NCBI GenBank assembly: GCA_002709295.1
Contig: PAQL01000004.1
Coordinates: 4,871-45,182, forward strand
Reading direction: 5' to 3'
From: Phycisphaerae bacterium
Lineage (GTDB): Bacteria > Planctomycetota > Phycisphaerae > Phycisphaerales > SM1A02
Length of the DNA: 40,312 bases
The first letter of the stretch is position 1. Each line of letters starts with the position of its first letter. The translations under genes were made by a program, and so were the position numbers. Positions 15,640-24,519 of the stretch are shown here, one piece after another. Under the pieces are notes generated by a model. That model saw only the letters and a list, made by a program, of their open reading frames with translations. It was not told the DNA's origin and made no database searches.

Positions 15640-17193
15640 GTGGCGGTGGGGGATGTTCAATGCGCCGAACCTCGCGAGCCGCGGCGATTCCTCGCCGCGA
15701 GCCGGCGTGTGGCGTCGATCCCGTTCGCCGGGGTCGTGGCATGGTTCGTCGCCGTCCCCGCGGCCGCGTCCGCTCCGCCCGCCCCGGCCTTCGATCCGCT
15801 CGGCGACAGTTCCTGGCACGAGATCGGCTCACTGGACATCCTCGACGTGAGGCCGCCTTCCGCTGCGACCGCGCCGAGGATCACGGGCATCGGCCGGGTC
15901 ACCGGTGGTCAGGATCCCGACGACGCCGTGCTGGGCACGGGTGGAGTCGATCTCTCATGGCGACCCGACGATCGGATCTCGGTCGCGATGATCGCGGGTG
16001 GCATGATGGATCGAATCGATGAAGGTGGTTTCAATCATGCGCGGTCGAGCTTCGAGGTCGAGCCGATCGACCCGCTCGAGTCGCTCGCCGGTCGTTCGAA
16101 GGCGTTCGATGGTCTGGATTTCGGAGGCTTCTCGGCATCGCCGGTGTCTCCATTCGACTCCAATCGCGTCATGACGCCGGTCATGGCCGAGGATCGTCTT
16201 CGCTCCATGTTCCTGGCGACCCGGGCGATCGTGAGGCCCCTCGACGGAACCAGCATCGGATTCATCGCCACGCATGGCGGTTCGGTGGAGAACGATCGAT
16301 CGCTGGTGGGATTCGATCTCGGCCAGCGGATCGGAACCCATCGTGTGGACGTCTGGTTCCAGCAGTCGCTTGGATCGCAGGATCAGGACGAGATCTCCGG
16401 TCAGGACCGCATGGCGCTGGGAGCCTCCCTCGGCGGAAGCCTGGACAGCCTGCGTTACAAGGTCGGATGGCGGCAGATCGGGGACGCCTTCGAATCCGGT
16501 CTGGGGCGCAGCGGTACGGCCAGCGCCAACTCGCTGGTCGGTTCGCTCGACTGGGCGCTGCCGATCGAGGGACTTCCTCTGCTCGCCAGAGTGGAGCTCG
16601 GCGTCTCGGCCGCCATGGATGCCGATGCCGAGTTCGACGCCGACCTGGTGGACATCGAGATCGATGCGATCCGCTTCATCTCCCGCAAGGGGCATCGACT
16701 CGAGCTCGGCATGGTCCAGCAGCTTCGACCGGACCTCGTCGATGGCGAGGGGCTCGTCTCCAGCGAGCGCTATCGGGTCGCGGTCCAGTCCGATCCGTCT
16801 GCCGCCCTGAAGCTGAGAGGTCAGGTGGATCTCGGAGAGCATGGTTCGGACACCAGCGCCATGTGGAACGGAGCCGCGAGATGGAATCCGGGTGGAGGCT
16901 TCCACATCGGAGGATCGGTTCGTGCGGAAAGCAGGACCGACGACATCGAGATGAGAGAGACGATCCTGACCTCGATCGACGGCGGTTTCAAGGTGGGCAG
17001 GCATGCCTCCATCAACAGCAGCCTTGGGTTCGATGCCGCCCGGGATCATCTTTCACTGGGGTCCTCCGTTGGCTGGGCGATTCAGAACAACGCATCGTTG
17101 TCCCTTCGGGTCGAGCAGCAACTGCCGATCACGGGATCCTCCGCCGACTCCCTCAACGTGCGGGCCAGCATCGGCGGCCGGTTCACGTTCTGA
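15640..17193 (+). CDS. Outer-membrane beta-barrel-like protein, unknown function
   Basis: A 517-residue protein with a basic, hydrophobic N terminus (RRVASIPFAGVVAWFVAVPAA, cleavage likely near residue 44 after AAASA). A long series of amphipathic beta strands follows, ending in ...NVRASIGGRFTF. The terminal Phe and the repeated 'LxVxxGxx...' strand rhythm indicate an outer-membrane barrel, similar in style to the C-terminal half of the preceding DUF5916 protein but without its CBM9 part. I recognise no named family. The start is probably the GTG at 15640, since an in-frame stop at 15607-15609 excludes longer forms and no ATG comes before the signal segment. It lies in tandem with the DUF5916 gene and probably shares its transcript. 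A hairpin at 17223-17238 follows it. Confidence 0.7.
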   Translation: MAVGDVQCAEPREPRRFLAASRRVASIPFAGVVAWFVAVPAAASAPPAPAFDPLGDSSWHEIGSLDILDVRPPSAATAPRITGIGRVTGGQDPDDAVLGTGGVDLSWRPDDRISVAMIAGGMMDRIDEGGFNHARSSFEVEPIDPLESLAGRSKAFDGLDFGGFSASPVSPFDSNRVMTPVMAEDRLRSMFLATRAIVRPLDGTSIGFIATHGGSVENDRSLVGFDLGQRIGTHRVDVWFQQSLGSQDQDEISGQDRMALGASLGGSLDSLRYKVGWRQIGDAFESGLGRSGTASANSLVGSLDWALPIEGLPLLARVELGVSAAMDADAEFDADLVDIEIDAIRFISRKGHRLELGMVQQLRPDLVDGEGLVSSERYRVAVQSDPSAALKLRGQVDLGEHGSDTSAMWNGAARWNPGGGFHIGGSVRAESRTDDIEMRETILTSIDGGFKVGRHASINSSLGFDAARDHLSLGSSVGWAIQNNASLSLRVEQQLPITGSSADSLNVRASIGGRFTF

Positions 17194-17222
17194 GGTCCAA
17201 AACCGCTTTCGACCCGGGCCAA

Positions 17223-17243
17223 ACCCCTGCAGAGGGGTCTCTT
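17223..17243 (+). terminator. Hairpin between barrel gene and NRPS gene
   Basis: ACCCCT (17223-17228), loop GCAG, AGGGGT (17233-17238), then CTCTT. A perfect 6-bp GC-rich stem with a pyrimidine-rich tail lies 30 bp after the barrel gene's stop and 20 bp before the NRPS start. It is a weak intrinsic terminator or attenuator. Confidence 0.5.
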
Positions 17244-17258
17244 GATCGTCGATAATCA

Positions 17259-20200
17259 ATGGGCAGGATGTCCTGCGCTCATGCAGGCATCATCGAAGAC
17301 GAAGGGCTGGATTCAGGCGTGACGCCGACTCCACCATCTCCTCGCAGGGAACCCGGCACCCCCGGCGCGATCGCCGTGGAATGCTGGAGTTCCTTCGTGG
17401 ACGGGGACGAGAACATCGATCTGAAGGTGCACGGGGCCACCAGTCTCGACCTCCTTCGCCTCGAACTCGAACTGCGTCGCCGGACCGGACTCGCCGTTTC
17501 CCTGGAGACGATCGAGGGGCCGGTGGATCTCGCCGCGATCCTCGAGGCGGTCGAACAGGCGCCGGCGAACGAGTCGGAGCAGACCATGTCCGCACCGGAA
17601 TCGGAGACCTCTCCGGCGACCGCCGCCCAGGCCGGACAATGGCTCGCGGAGCGGATGCGTCCGGATCATCTCGGCTACCTCCTTCCCATCGTCGTCCGAC
17701 TTCCCGGATCCACCTCGTGGTCCCGCCTGTCGAAGGCGGTACGGGGAATCGTTCGCCGGCATCCCGCGTTGCGAACGAAGGTCGAACCGGCGGGCTCCGA
17801 TCCGACCCTGCTTCGTCAGGTGGTCCTTCCCCCTCCGGGGATCGTCGTGGTCGAACCGCGCAGCATTCCGAATCTCGATGATGACTCGATCTCGCTGCTG
17901 ATCGAGGGACTCGGCGGGTCGGCTCCATCGGTGTCCACCGGCAGGCCGTGGCGGGCGATGGGTCTCCAGGTGGACGGGAGTCTCTGCGCCCTGCTGCTCC
18001 TCGTGCATCATGCGGTCGTCGACGACCCGTCCATTCGCATCCTGGTACGAGACCTGCATCGCGGTCTGGATGGAGAAGGGATTCCGATCGACGAGGACGG
18101 CGGCGACGGTCATCGCGATCTTCTCGAGATCGGAAGACTTGAGTCCGAAGCGGTCGATTCCGTCGAGGATCTGGACTGGTGGCGGGATCGACTGGCCGGT
18201 GTCCCGGGTCGACTCCCGCTTCCCGGGACCGCCGCCTCCGGGGATCGGAACCGGCGTCGCACCGCCTTCCTCGACGCTTCGACGGTCGCGAGCATCGACG
18301 CGAAGCTCATCGAGAAGGGCGGCGTCCGCAGCGCCCTCGTCCTCCAGGCCGCTCGTGGTGCGCTCCGAAGCATCGGCATCGACGATGACGGCGACCTTCC
18401 CATCGGGGTGCCCGTCTCGCTTCGAGATCATCCCTCGCTGGACGGGACCGTCGGGATGCTGCTCAACACCCTTCCGATCCCCGTGGCGCGGGATGAAAGT
18501 CTCGGCGACATCGCCTCATCGATCCGGGACTGCCGACGAAGGCGGCGCGTCCAGTACGAAAGGATCGCCCGGGAGCTTCCCGGCGGTGATCCCGTCATTC
18601 CGGGCCGATCGCGCTGGCTGGATCTGGTGGTCGGGACCATCGAGACCGACCGGGGAGCGCCGACCCCGCTCGATCACCGGATCGCCCCCACGGGGGAGTC
18701 TCCGTTTCCGCTGCTGGTGATCGCACGATTCGAGAACGATGGATGCCGCATCGAGTTCGACGTGGATCCCGCCTGGATCACGGATGCGCAGGCGGATGCA
18801 TTCATCGCTTCACTGGAACACGGCATCAGATCGGTGACCAGGGCCGAGGAGACGGAAGGCCGGAGTTCGACCGTCTCCGGACCCCGGCTTCGAATCCAAC
18901 CGGCTCCGCTGCACGAGTTCGTCTCGAGATCCGCGAAACGGACGCCGCATGCGATCGCGGTCGAGGAGGGCTCGATCCACCTCGACTACGCCGGGCTCCG
19001 GTCGCGAATGAACGGACTGGCGCATGCCGTCCTCGCAGCGGCCGGAAGCCCCGGCGATGCGATCGGTCGGCCAATCGGCATCATGGGTGAGCCGGGACGA
19101 CATCTCTGCACCTCGGTGCTCGCGGCGATGCGGGCCGGAGGAGAGGCGATGCCGATCTCCGCCGACACGCCGGCAACGCGAATCGCCTCGATCATCGAGC
19201 GAGCCCGTCCCGCGGTGATGATCGTGATGAAGGAGAGGGAACGGCGATTGATGGAGGAGGCCATCGCCATCGCCGGTCGCGACGTGCCGGTGCTGGTGGC
19301 GGACGTCGAACCCGAGTCCGACGTGCCGATCCCCTTCGATGTCGACCCGAAGCAGGGGTGCTATCTCCTCTTCACCAGCGGATCGACCGGAGATCCGAGA
19401 GCGGTGCGCATGCACCATGCGGGCCTCGCCGGTCTGATCGAGCATGAATGCGCACGCATCGGCTCGTCTTCGGCCGCCCGGACCGCGCAGTTCGCTCCGA
19501 TCGGTTTCGACGTCTCGTTCCAGGAGATGTTCACCACCTGGGCGACGGGTGGAACCCTCGTGACGGTTCCCACCGGCACCCGGAGGGATCCGCATGCCCT
19601 CGCCCGGTTCCTGGAGGACGGAGCCATCGCCCGGCTGCACATCCCGCCCCTCATGCTCCGAGCCCTCTCCATCGCATGTCGGGCCGGTCTGCCCCGATCG
19701 CTGCGCGAGATCATCTGCGCCGGAGAGGCGCTCAGGATCGACGACGAGGTCCGGCGTGCGGCCTCCGGGTCGCACGTCCGTCTGCTGAACCAGTACGGCC
19801 CGACCGAGACCCATGTCGTGACCCAGCATGATCTGGGAAGGCATCCCTCGGCATGGCCGGATCTTCCGCCCATCGGCGTTCCGATCGACGGCGTGGAGAT
19901 TCGAATCGAGTCTCCGGACGGCGGCGAGGTTCCGTTCGGAGGAATCGGTGAACTCGTCGTTCAAGGTGATGCCGTGGCCCTGGGCTATCTCGACGGCGAC
20001 TCCGGGGGATTCATCGAGACCGCGGACGGCGTCCGTCGGTACCGGACCGGTGATCGCGCGCGGCTCGATGACGACGGGGTCATCGAGTATCTGGGACGTC
20101 TCGACGACCAGGTGAAGATCTCCGGCTACCGGGTGGACCCCCGCGAGATCGAGGTGGCCCTCGTGGCACTCGAATCGGTCGACGATGCGGCGGTGATCGC

Positions 20201-23200
20201 GGTGCCGCGGGAGGATCTTCGCGATGGTCACGATCTGGTCGCCTTCGTGGTCGGCCCGTCGGATGAACGCGACCTCGAAGTCTGCATCGATGCGCTTCGA
20301 GGCACGCTCCCCCCGTGGCTGGTGCCCGCGCGGATCCGTTCGATGGAAGACCTGCCGCGTTCAGTCAACGGAAAGGTGGATCGGCTCGCCTTGCAGGAGC
20401 AGACCTCGACCCGGCCGTTCGCAGGGCATGGACACGGATCCGGGTGGACCGCCGGGGACGTTCTGAACAGACTGGAAGGCGAACCTCCGATTCACGAGGA
20501 GGAATCGCCGCTCGGAGCTCTCGGCATCGACAGTCTGGGAGCGATCCGGGTTCAGGAGGGACTCTCGGGGAGGTTCGGTCTCGAACTGCCGATCGCGGTG
20601 ATCCTCGAATCGAATCTCGGCGATCTGCGGGATCGTCTTCGCAGCGGGCCGGGAGCCTCGGAATCCCTGCGTCTTCACTCGACGCCGGCGGGTGGATCGA
20701 GTCCACCGGCCGAGACGGCGGACGAACTGTGGCGTCCCCTCGACCCCCTGGTCCGCGACGTCCTCGCCGAGGACGCTCTCGCTCCGGAAGGCGCCTTCCA
20801 TCTGGCGTGGACCATCGACTTCCCTCGGGACATCCCCCCCGAGGAGATCGGCCGTCGACTTGCGATGGTGCGTCGTCGATACGAGACCCTTCGGACCTGT
20901 CGGACGCCCGAGCTCGGCGAGCGGGTGCTCGATGTCGGAGATGCGGTGCCGATCGATCTGGAGTCGTTTCCCGAGCCGCCGCTTCCCGAGGAGCGGACCC
21001 GGATCCTCCGCCATCCGCTCCGGCTCGCCGAAGGCATGCCGTGGCGGGCCGCGACCTGGTCGGACCCGGGGGGAGGGCGGATCCTTCTGGTCGTCATCCA
21101 CCATGCCGCGGTCGACGGTCGGACCGCTCGCCTGATCCTCGACGAGATCGTGAGCGGAGACACCGAGGCCGCGGTGGAGGAGAACAAGCGATCGTCCGCC
21201 GGTCCGAACGAGGCCGACGAGCAGTGGTGGGTCGACCGGGTCCGTGCGACGATCGGCGACGAGCCGCTTCCGGTGCTGGATTTCGATGATGCCGATCGAC
21301 GATCGACCGCCACGGATCCTCATGGCGGTGATCTCTTCAGACTCTCCGCGGAGGAGGCGGCAAGACACGGTCTGCCTCCGATCACTCCGGCGCTGCTTGC
21401 ATGGGCGATCGTGCTGGGTCGGGCCTCGGGCCGAACGAAGGTGGTCATCGGCCTGCCTTTCGCGACCGAACTCGACGAGGCCGGGCTCGGAGCCTCCATT
21501 CTTCCGGTGGGGGTGGGGGTCGGTGACACGATCACGATCGCGGACGCCCTGGCCGAGGTGGCGGGGACCGTGGCCGGAGGACTCGATCATCGAGGGGCGA
21601 CCCTCGGTCGCATCGTGCGAAGGATCGCCACGGACACCGCGTTCATGAGACCGCCCCTCGATGGCGTGATCACCCGGGACGACGTGGAACGTCGATTCGA
21701 GGGTGCGTTGATCCGATGGACGTCCACCGGTGCGGGCGTGTTTCGCGCCGGTCTCGTCGTGCCTTCGACCGACGAGGGCGTCTCCACGGCGATCGACGTC
21801 GAGTCCAGCGTCCTCGATGGCGAGGTTCCGGCGGATCTCCTCGATCGCGTGATGGCCACGCTCGGCGAGATCACGATGCGCCTGCACGACTCGGAGAGCG
21901 GGTCCTCGACGCTGGGCGATCTGGACTGCCTGACGCCGGGCCAGCGTCTCCACAACCGGGCGTTCGGCATCGGGGACGACTTCGACGAGGCCGAGGCGGA
22001 TGGGACCGCCTCGATACCCGTTCGCTTCGAATCGATCGTCGCCGACCATGCGGATCTAGTCGCGGTCATCGATCGTGACGAATCGATCAGCTACCGGCAG
22101 CTCGATGAATGGTCCGCATCGATCGCCGCGGAACTCGCGGCACGGTGCGGTTCGATCCAGGACCGGGGCGTGGTGGTCGCCGGCCCGCGCTCCGCCGCGA
22201 CCATCGCGTCGATGCTGGGAGTGGTCCGGGCCGGTGGTTGGTTCGTACCCATGGATCCGGACATCCCCGGAGATCAGCGGACCCGCCAGCTGGAATCCTG
22301 CCGGCCGGTCGCGATGCTCGCGTCCGACGGGGTGGCCGGCATCGAGGAGGAAATCGTCACGCTCGATCCCCACGTTCTTCGGGACGGTTCCGGAGCCGCC
22401 CTGCCGGAGACCCGGATCACCGGCGGATCGGCGTTCTACGCGATGTTCACGTCGGGCACCACCGGCGAGCCCCGCGGCGCGTCGATCCCGAACCGGGCGG
22501 TTCACAGACTGATCGACGATGCGTGGTTCCTGCCCGAAGAGAACGGTTTCAGGATGCTCCATGCGGCGCCGCTCGCCTTCGATGCCTCGACGCTCGAGAT
22601 CTGGTGGCCGCTGCTGAACGGCGGGACCGTCTGCTGCTGGGAGGGATCGGCCGCGGATCTTCCCGGTCTTCACGCCCGGATGACCCGGGACCGGGTCCGG
22701 GGCTGCTGGTTGACCGCCGCGTTGTTCCATGCCGCGGTCGACGGTCTTCCGGAGCTCTTCTCGGAAGTCGAGGTGGTGCTGACCGGAGGCGACGTCGTCT
22801 CGCCGGATCATGTTCGACGCCTGCATGCGATGCGACCTGATCTGGCGATCGTGGACGGTTACGGTCCCACCGAGAACACGGTGTTCACCGCATGCGAGTC
22901 GATCGTCCCCGGTGGTCTTCCCCGCGGCTCGGTTCCGATCGGTCGACCCGTCCGCGGAACCCGGTTGAGAATCGTCGACCCGACGGGTCACGACGTGCCG
23001 CCCGGACGCTTCGGCGAGCTGCTGGCCGCCGGATCCGGAGTGGGTCTGGGGTATCTGGGCGCCGATGGGCGGCCCGAGGATCGGGACGGATACCGGCGGG
23101 ATCCCGGTCGCGATGAACCCGTGTATCGAACCGGTGATCGGGTGCGCTGGCGGGTTGACGGACGTCTGGAGTTCGGCGGGCGATTCGATCATCAGGTCAA

Positions 23201-24515
23201 GATCGCGGGTCGGAGGATCGAGCCGGGTGCGATCGAGTCGTCCCTTCGTCGCATCGAAGGGATCCTGGATGCCTGCGTCGTGATCATCGATTCGCAGAGC
23301 CGGCGGACCATCGAGGCCCTGCTGGTTCTCGCGGACGACGTGGTGGACATCCCGGCACGTCTGGAACGGATCCGATCCATCTCGTCCGGACTGCTTCCCG
23401 CCTGGGAGGTTCCCGGCCGGTTCGAGGTCGCCGATGCGATTCCGACCACCCGGAACGGAAAGCCGGATCGAAGGGAGGTCGAACGGATTCTTCTTGAAAG
23501 CCGTGGAGCGACCCCCGTCGAGGTGGTGGAACCGAGACAGGACGAGCTGCTGGCGATCGTGTGCGATGCGATCGCCTCGGTCTCCGGAACGTCGGAGGTG
23601 CACCCCGATCGATCGATCAGGGATCTCGGAATCGATTCTCTCGACCTGCTGCGACTGGCGATCGAACTCGAGAACCGCGTGGCCAGACCGGTCCGACTCG
23701 TGGACGTCCTCGAGGGAGGCAGTGCCGCCGCCATCACCGCGAGGATCGCCGACGACATCGACCGGGAGGATGCGGAGATGGTCGGTCTGCATCCCGGATC
23801 CTCCACTCGATCCCGGACGCTCTACTGCATCCCGGGCGTGGGTGGAACCGTCTTCAGCTACCAGTCGATCATCGACCGTCTGCCTTCATGGCTTCCGGTC
23901 CAGGGCCTGCCCTACCCGGGAACCGCGGGAAGAAGCGATCCACTCAAGCGGGTCGAGATCATCGGCGAACGCTTCGCGGACCGGATTCGAACTCATGGTG
24001 GTCCTCCCATCGCCATGCTGGGTTATTCGCTCGGAGGCTTCGTCGCGTTCGAGGCCGCACGCCACCTTCTCGAACACGACGTCCGATGCCCGGTCATCGT
24101 GGTCGATTCGGCGCCTGCCGGACTTCCTTCGCGAAGGTCGTTCGCCGCGAGGGTGACCAGTGCCAGCGACTGGAAGATGCGCTTCCGAAACGTCCTGCCC
24201 GCCGGGATCATCGATCGGCTCGGAGGCGGGGGGGACAGGGCTCTGCAGTCGCTTCGCGGCGTGGTCGCGGCGGGCTTCGAGGCGATGAGGGTCTACGCTC
24301 CCACGCCTGCGCCCATCGACGTCGTCCTCGTTCGCACCACGCAGACCGACTTCGGTCCGGTCGCGGACATCCCCGACCTCGGCTGGTCGGAAATCGCCCG
24401 GCGGGTGGACGTGATCGAGATTCCCACCGCGCATCTCGAGGTGTTCCGAGGCGGTTCGATGGACCTTGCGAGAGCGGTGCGTTTCGTCGTCGAACGACGA
24501 CGAGACGAGCGATGA
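17259..24515 (+). CDS. Dimodular non-ribosomal peptide synthetase, T-C-A-T-C-A-T-TE
   Basis: A single 2418-residue protein. Domains in order: T0 (about 35-100, Ser62 in HGATSLDLL); C1 (115-530, HHAVVDD at 250-256 instead of HHxxxDG); A1 (550-1050, LLFTSGSTGDPRAV, YGPTET, YRTGD, NGKVDR); T1 (1065-1130, Ser1092 in LGIDSLGAI); C2 (1155-1555, canonical HHAAVDG at 1281-1287); A2 (1585-2080, FTSGTTGEPRGA, YGPTEN, YRTGD, NGKPDR); T2 (2090-2165, Ser2127 in LGIDSLDLL); TE (2185-2415, Ser2257 in GYSLGG, Asp2283, His2392). Read against the usual specificity positions, A1 gives D-V-Q-H-I-A-Q-V-V-K, closest to proline-type codes. A2 gives D-A-L-W-L-G-G-V-F-K, closest to valine-type codes. T0 has no adenylation domain, so its acyl group must be loaded in trans. 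No PPTase, MbtH or tailoring gene is nearby. ATG 17259 is used; ATG 17268 or GTG 17319 would also keep T0 whole. Confidence 0.93.
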   Translation: MGRMSCAHAGIIEDEGLDSGVTPTPPSPRREPGTPGAIAVECWSSFVDGDENIDLKVHGATSLDLLRLELELRRRTGLAVSLETIEGPVDLAAILEAVEQAPANESEQTMSAPESETSPATAAQAGQWLAERMRPDHLGYLLPIVVRLPGSTSWSRLSKAVRGIVRRHPALRTKVEPAGSDPTLLRQVVLPPPGIVVVEPRSIPNLDDDSISLLIEGLGGSAPSVSTGRPWRAMGLQVDGSLCALLLLVHHAVVDDPSIRILVRDLHRGLDGEGIPIDEDGGDGHRDLLEIGRLESEAVDSVEDLDWWRDRLAGVPGRLPLPGTAASGDRNRRRTAFLDASTVASIDAKLIEKGGVRSALVLQAARGALRSIGIDDDGDLPIGVPVSLRDHPSLDGTVGMLLNTLPIPVARDESLGDIASSIRDCRRRRRVQYERIARELPGGDPVIPGRSRWLDLVVGTIETDRGAPTPLDHRIAPTGESPFPLLVIARFENDGCRIEFDVDPAWITDAQADAFIASLEHGIRSVTRAEETEGRSSTVSGPRLRIQPAPLHEFVSRSAKRTPHAIAVEEGSIHLDYAGLRSRMNGLAHAVLAAAGSPGDAIGRPIGIMGEPGRHLCTSVLAAMRAGGEAMPISADTPATRIASIIERARPAVMIVMKERERRLMEEAIAIAGRDVPVLVADVEPESDVPIPFDVDPKQGCYLLFTSGSTGDPRAVRMHHAGLAGLIEHECARIGSSSAARTAQFAPIGFDVSFQEMFTTWATGGTLVTVPTGTRRDPHALARFLEDGAIARLHIPPLMLRALSIACRAGLPRSLREIICAGEALRIDDEVRRAASGSHVRLLNQYGPTETHVVTQHDLGRHPSAWPDLPPIGVPIDGVEIRIESPDGGEVPFGGIGELVVQGDAVALGYLDGDSGGFIETADGVRRYRTGDRARLDDDGVIEYLGRLDDQVKISGYRVDPREIEVALVALESVDDAAVIAVPREDLRDGHDLVAFVVGPSDERDLEVCIDALRGTLPPWLVPARIRSMEDLPRSVNGKVDRLALQEQTSTRPFAGHGHGSGWTAGDVLNRLEGEPPIHEEESPLGALGIDSLGAIRVQEGLSGRFGLELPIAVILESNLGDLRDRLRSGPGASESLRLHSTPAGGSSPPAETADELWRPLDPLVRDVLAEDALAPEGAFHLAWTIDFPRDIPPEEIGRRLAMVRRRYETLRTCRTPELGERVLDVGDAVPIDLESFPEPPLPEERTRILRHPLRLAEGMPWRAATWSDPGGGRILLVVIHHAAVDGRTARLILDEIVSGDTEAAVEENKRSSAGPNEADEQWWVDRVRATIGDEPLPVLDFDDADRRSTATDPHGGDLFRLSAEEAARHGLPPITPALLAWAIVLGRASGRTKVVIGLPFATELDEAGLGASILPVGVGVGDTITIADALAEVAGTVAGGLDHRGATLGRIVRRIATDTAFMRPPLDGVITRDDVERRFEGALIRWTSTGAGVFRAGLVVPSTDEGVSTAIDVESSVLDGEVPADLLDRVMATLGEITMRLHDSESGSSTLGDLDCLTPGQRLHNRAFGIGDDFDEAEADGTASIPVRFESIVADHADLVAVIDRDESISYRQLDEWSASIAAELAARCGSIQDRGVVVAGPRSAATIASMLGVVRAGGWFVPMDPDIPGDQRTRQLESCRPVAMLASDGVAGIEEEIVTLDPHVLRDGSGAALPETRITGGSAFYAMFTSGTTGEPRGASIPNRAVHRLIDDAWFLPEENGFRMLHAAPLAFDASTLEIWWPLLNGGTVCCWEGSAADLPGLHARMTRDRVRGCWLTAALFHAAVDGLPELFSEVEVVLTGGDVVSPDHVRRLHAMRPDLAIVDGYGPTENTVFTACESIVPGGLPRGSVPIGRPVRGTRLRIVDPTGHDVPPGRFGELLAAGSGVGLGYLGADGRPEDRDGYRRDPGRDEPVYRTGDRVRWRVDGRLEFGGRFDHQVKIAGRRIEPGAIESSLRRIEGILDACVVIIDSQSRRTIEALLVLADDVVDIPARLERIRSISSGLLPAWEVPGRFEVADAIPTTRNGKPDRREVERILLESRGATPVEVVEPRQDELLAIVCDAIASVSGTSEVHPDRSIRDLGIDSLDLLRLAIELENRVARPVRLVDVLEGGSAAAITARIADDIDREDAEMVGLHPGSSTRSRTLYCIPGVGGTVFSYQSIIDRLPSWLPVQGLPYPGTAGRSDPLKRVEIIGERFADRIRTHGGPPIAMLGYSLGGFVAFEAARHLLEHDVRCPVIVVDSAPAGLPSRRSFAARVTSASDWKMRFRNVLPAGIIDRLGGGGDRALQSLRGVVAAGFEAMRVYAPTPAPIDVVLVRTTQTDFGPVADIPDLGWSEIARRVDVIEIPTAHLEVFRGGSMDLARAVRFVVERRRDER

Positions 24516-24519
24516 GGTC

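Noticed and set aside
20361-23792. Two long minus-strand frames (562 and 578 residues) inside the NRPS gene
   Set aside because: Antisense shadows of A, T and C domains; no protein-like pattern.
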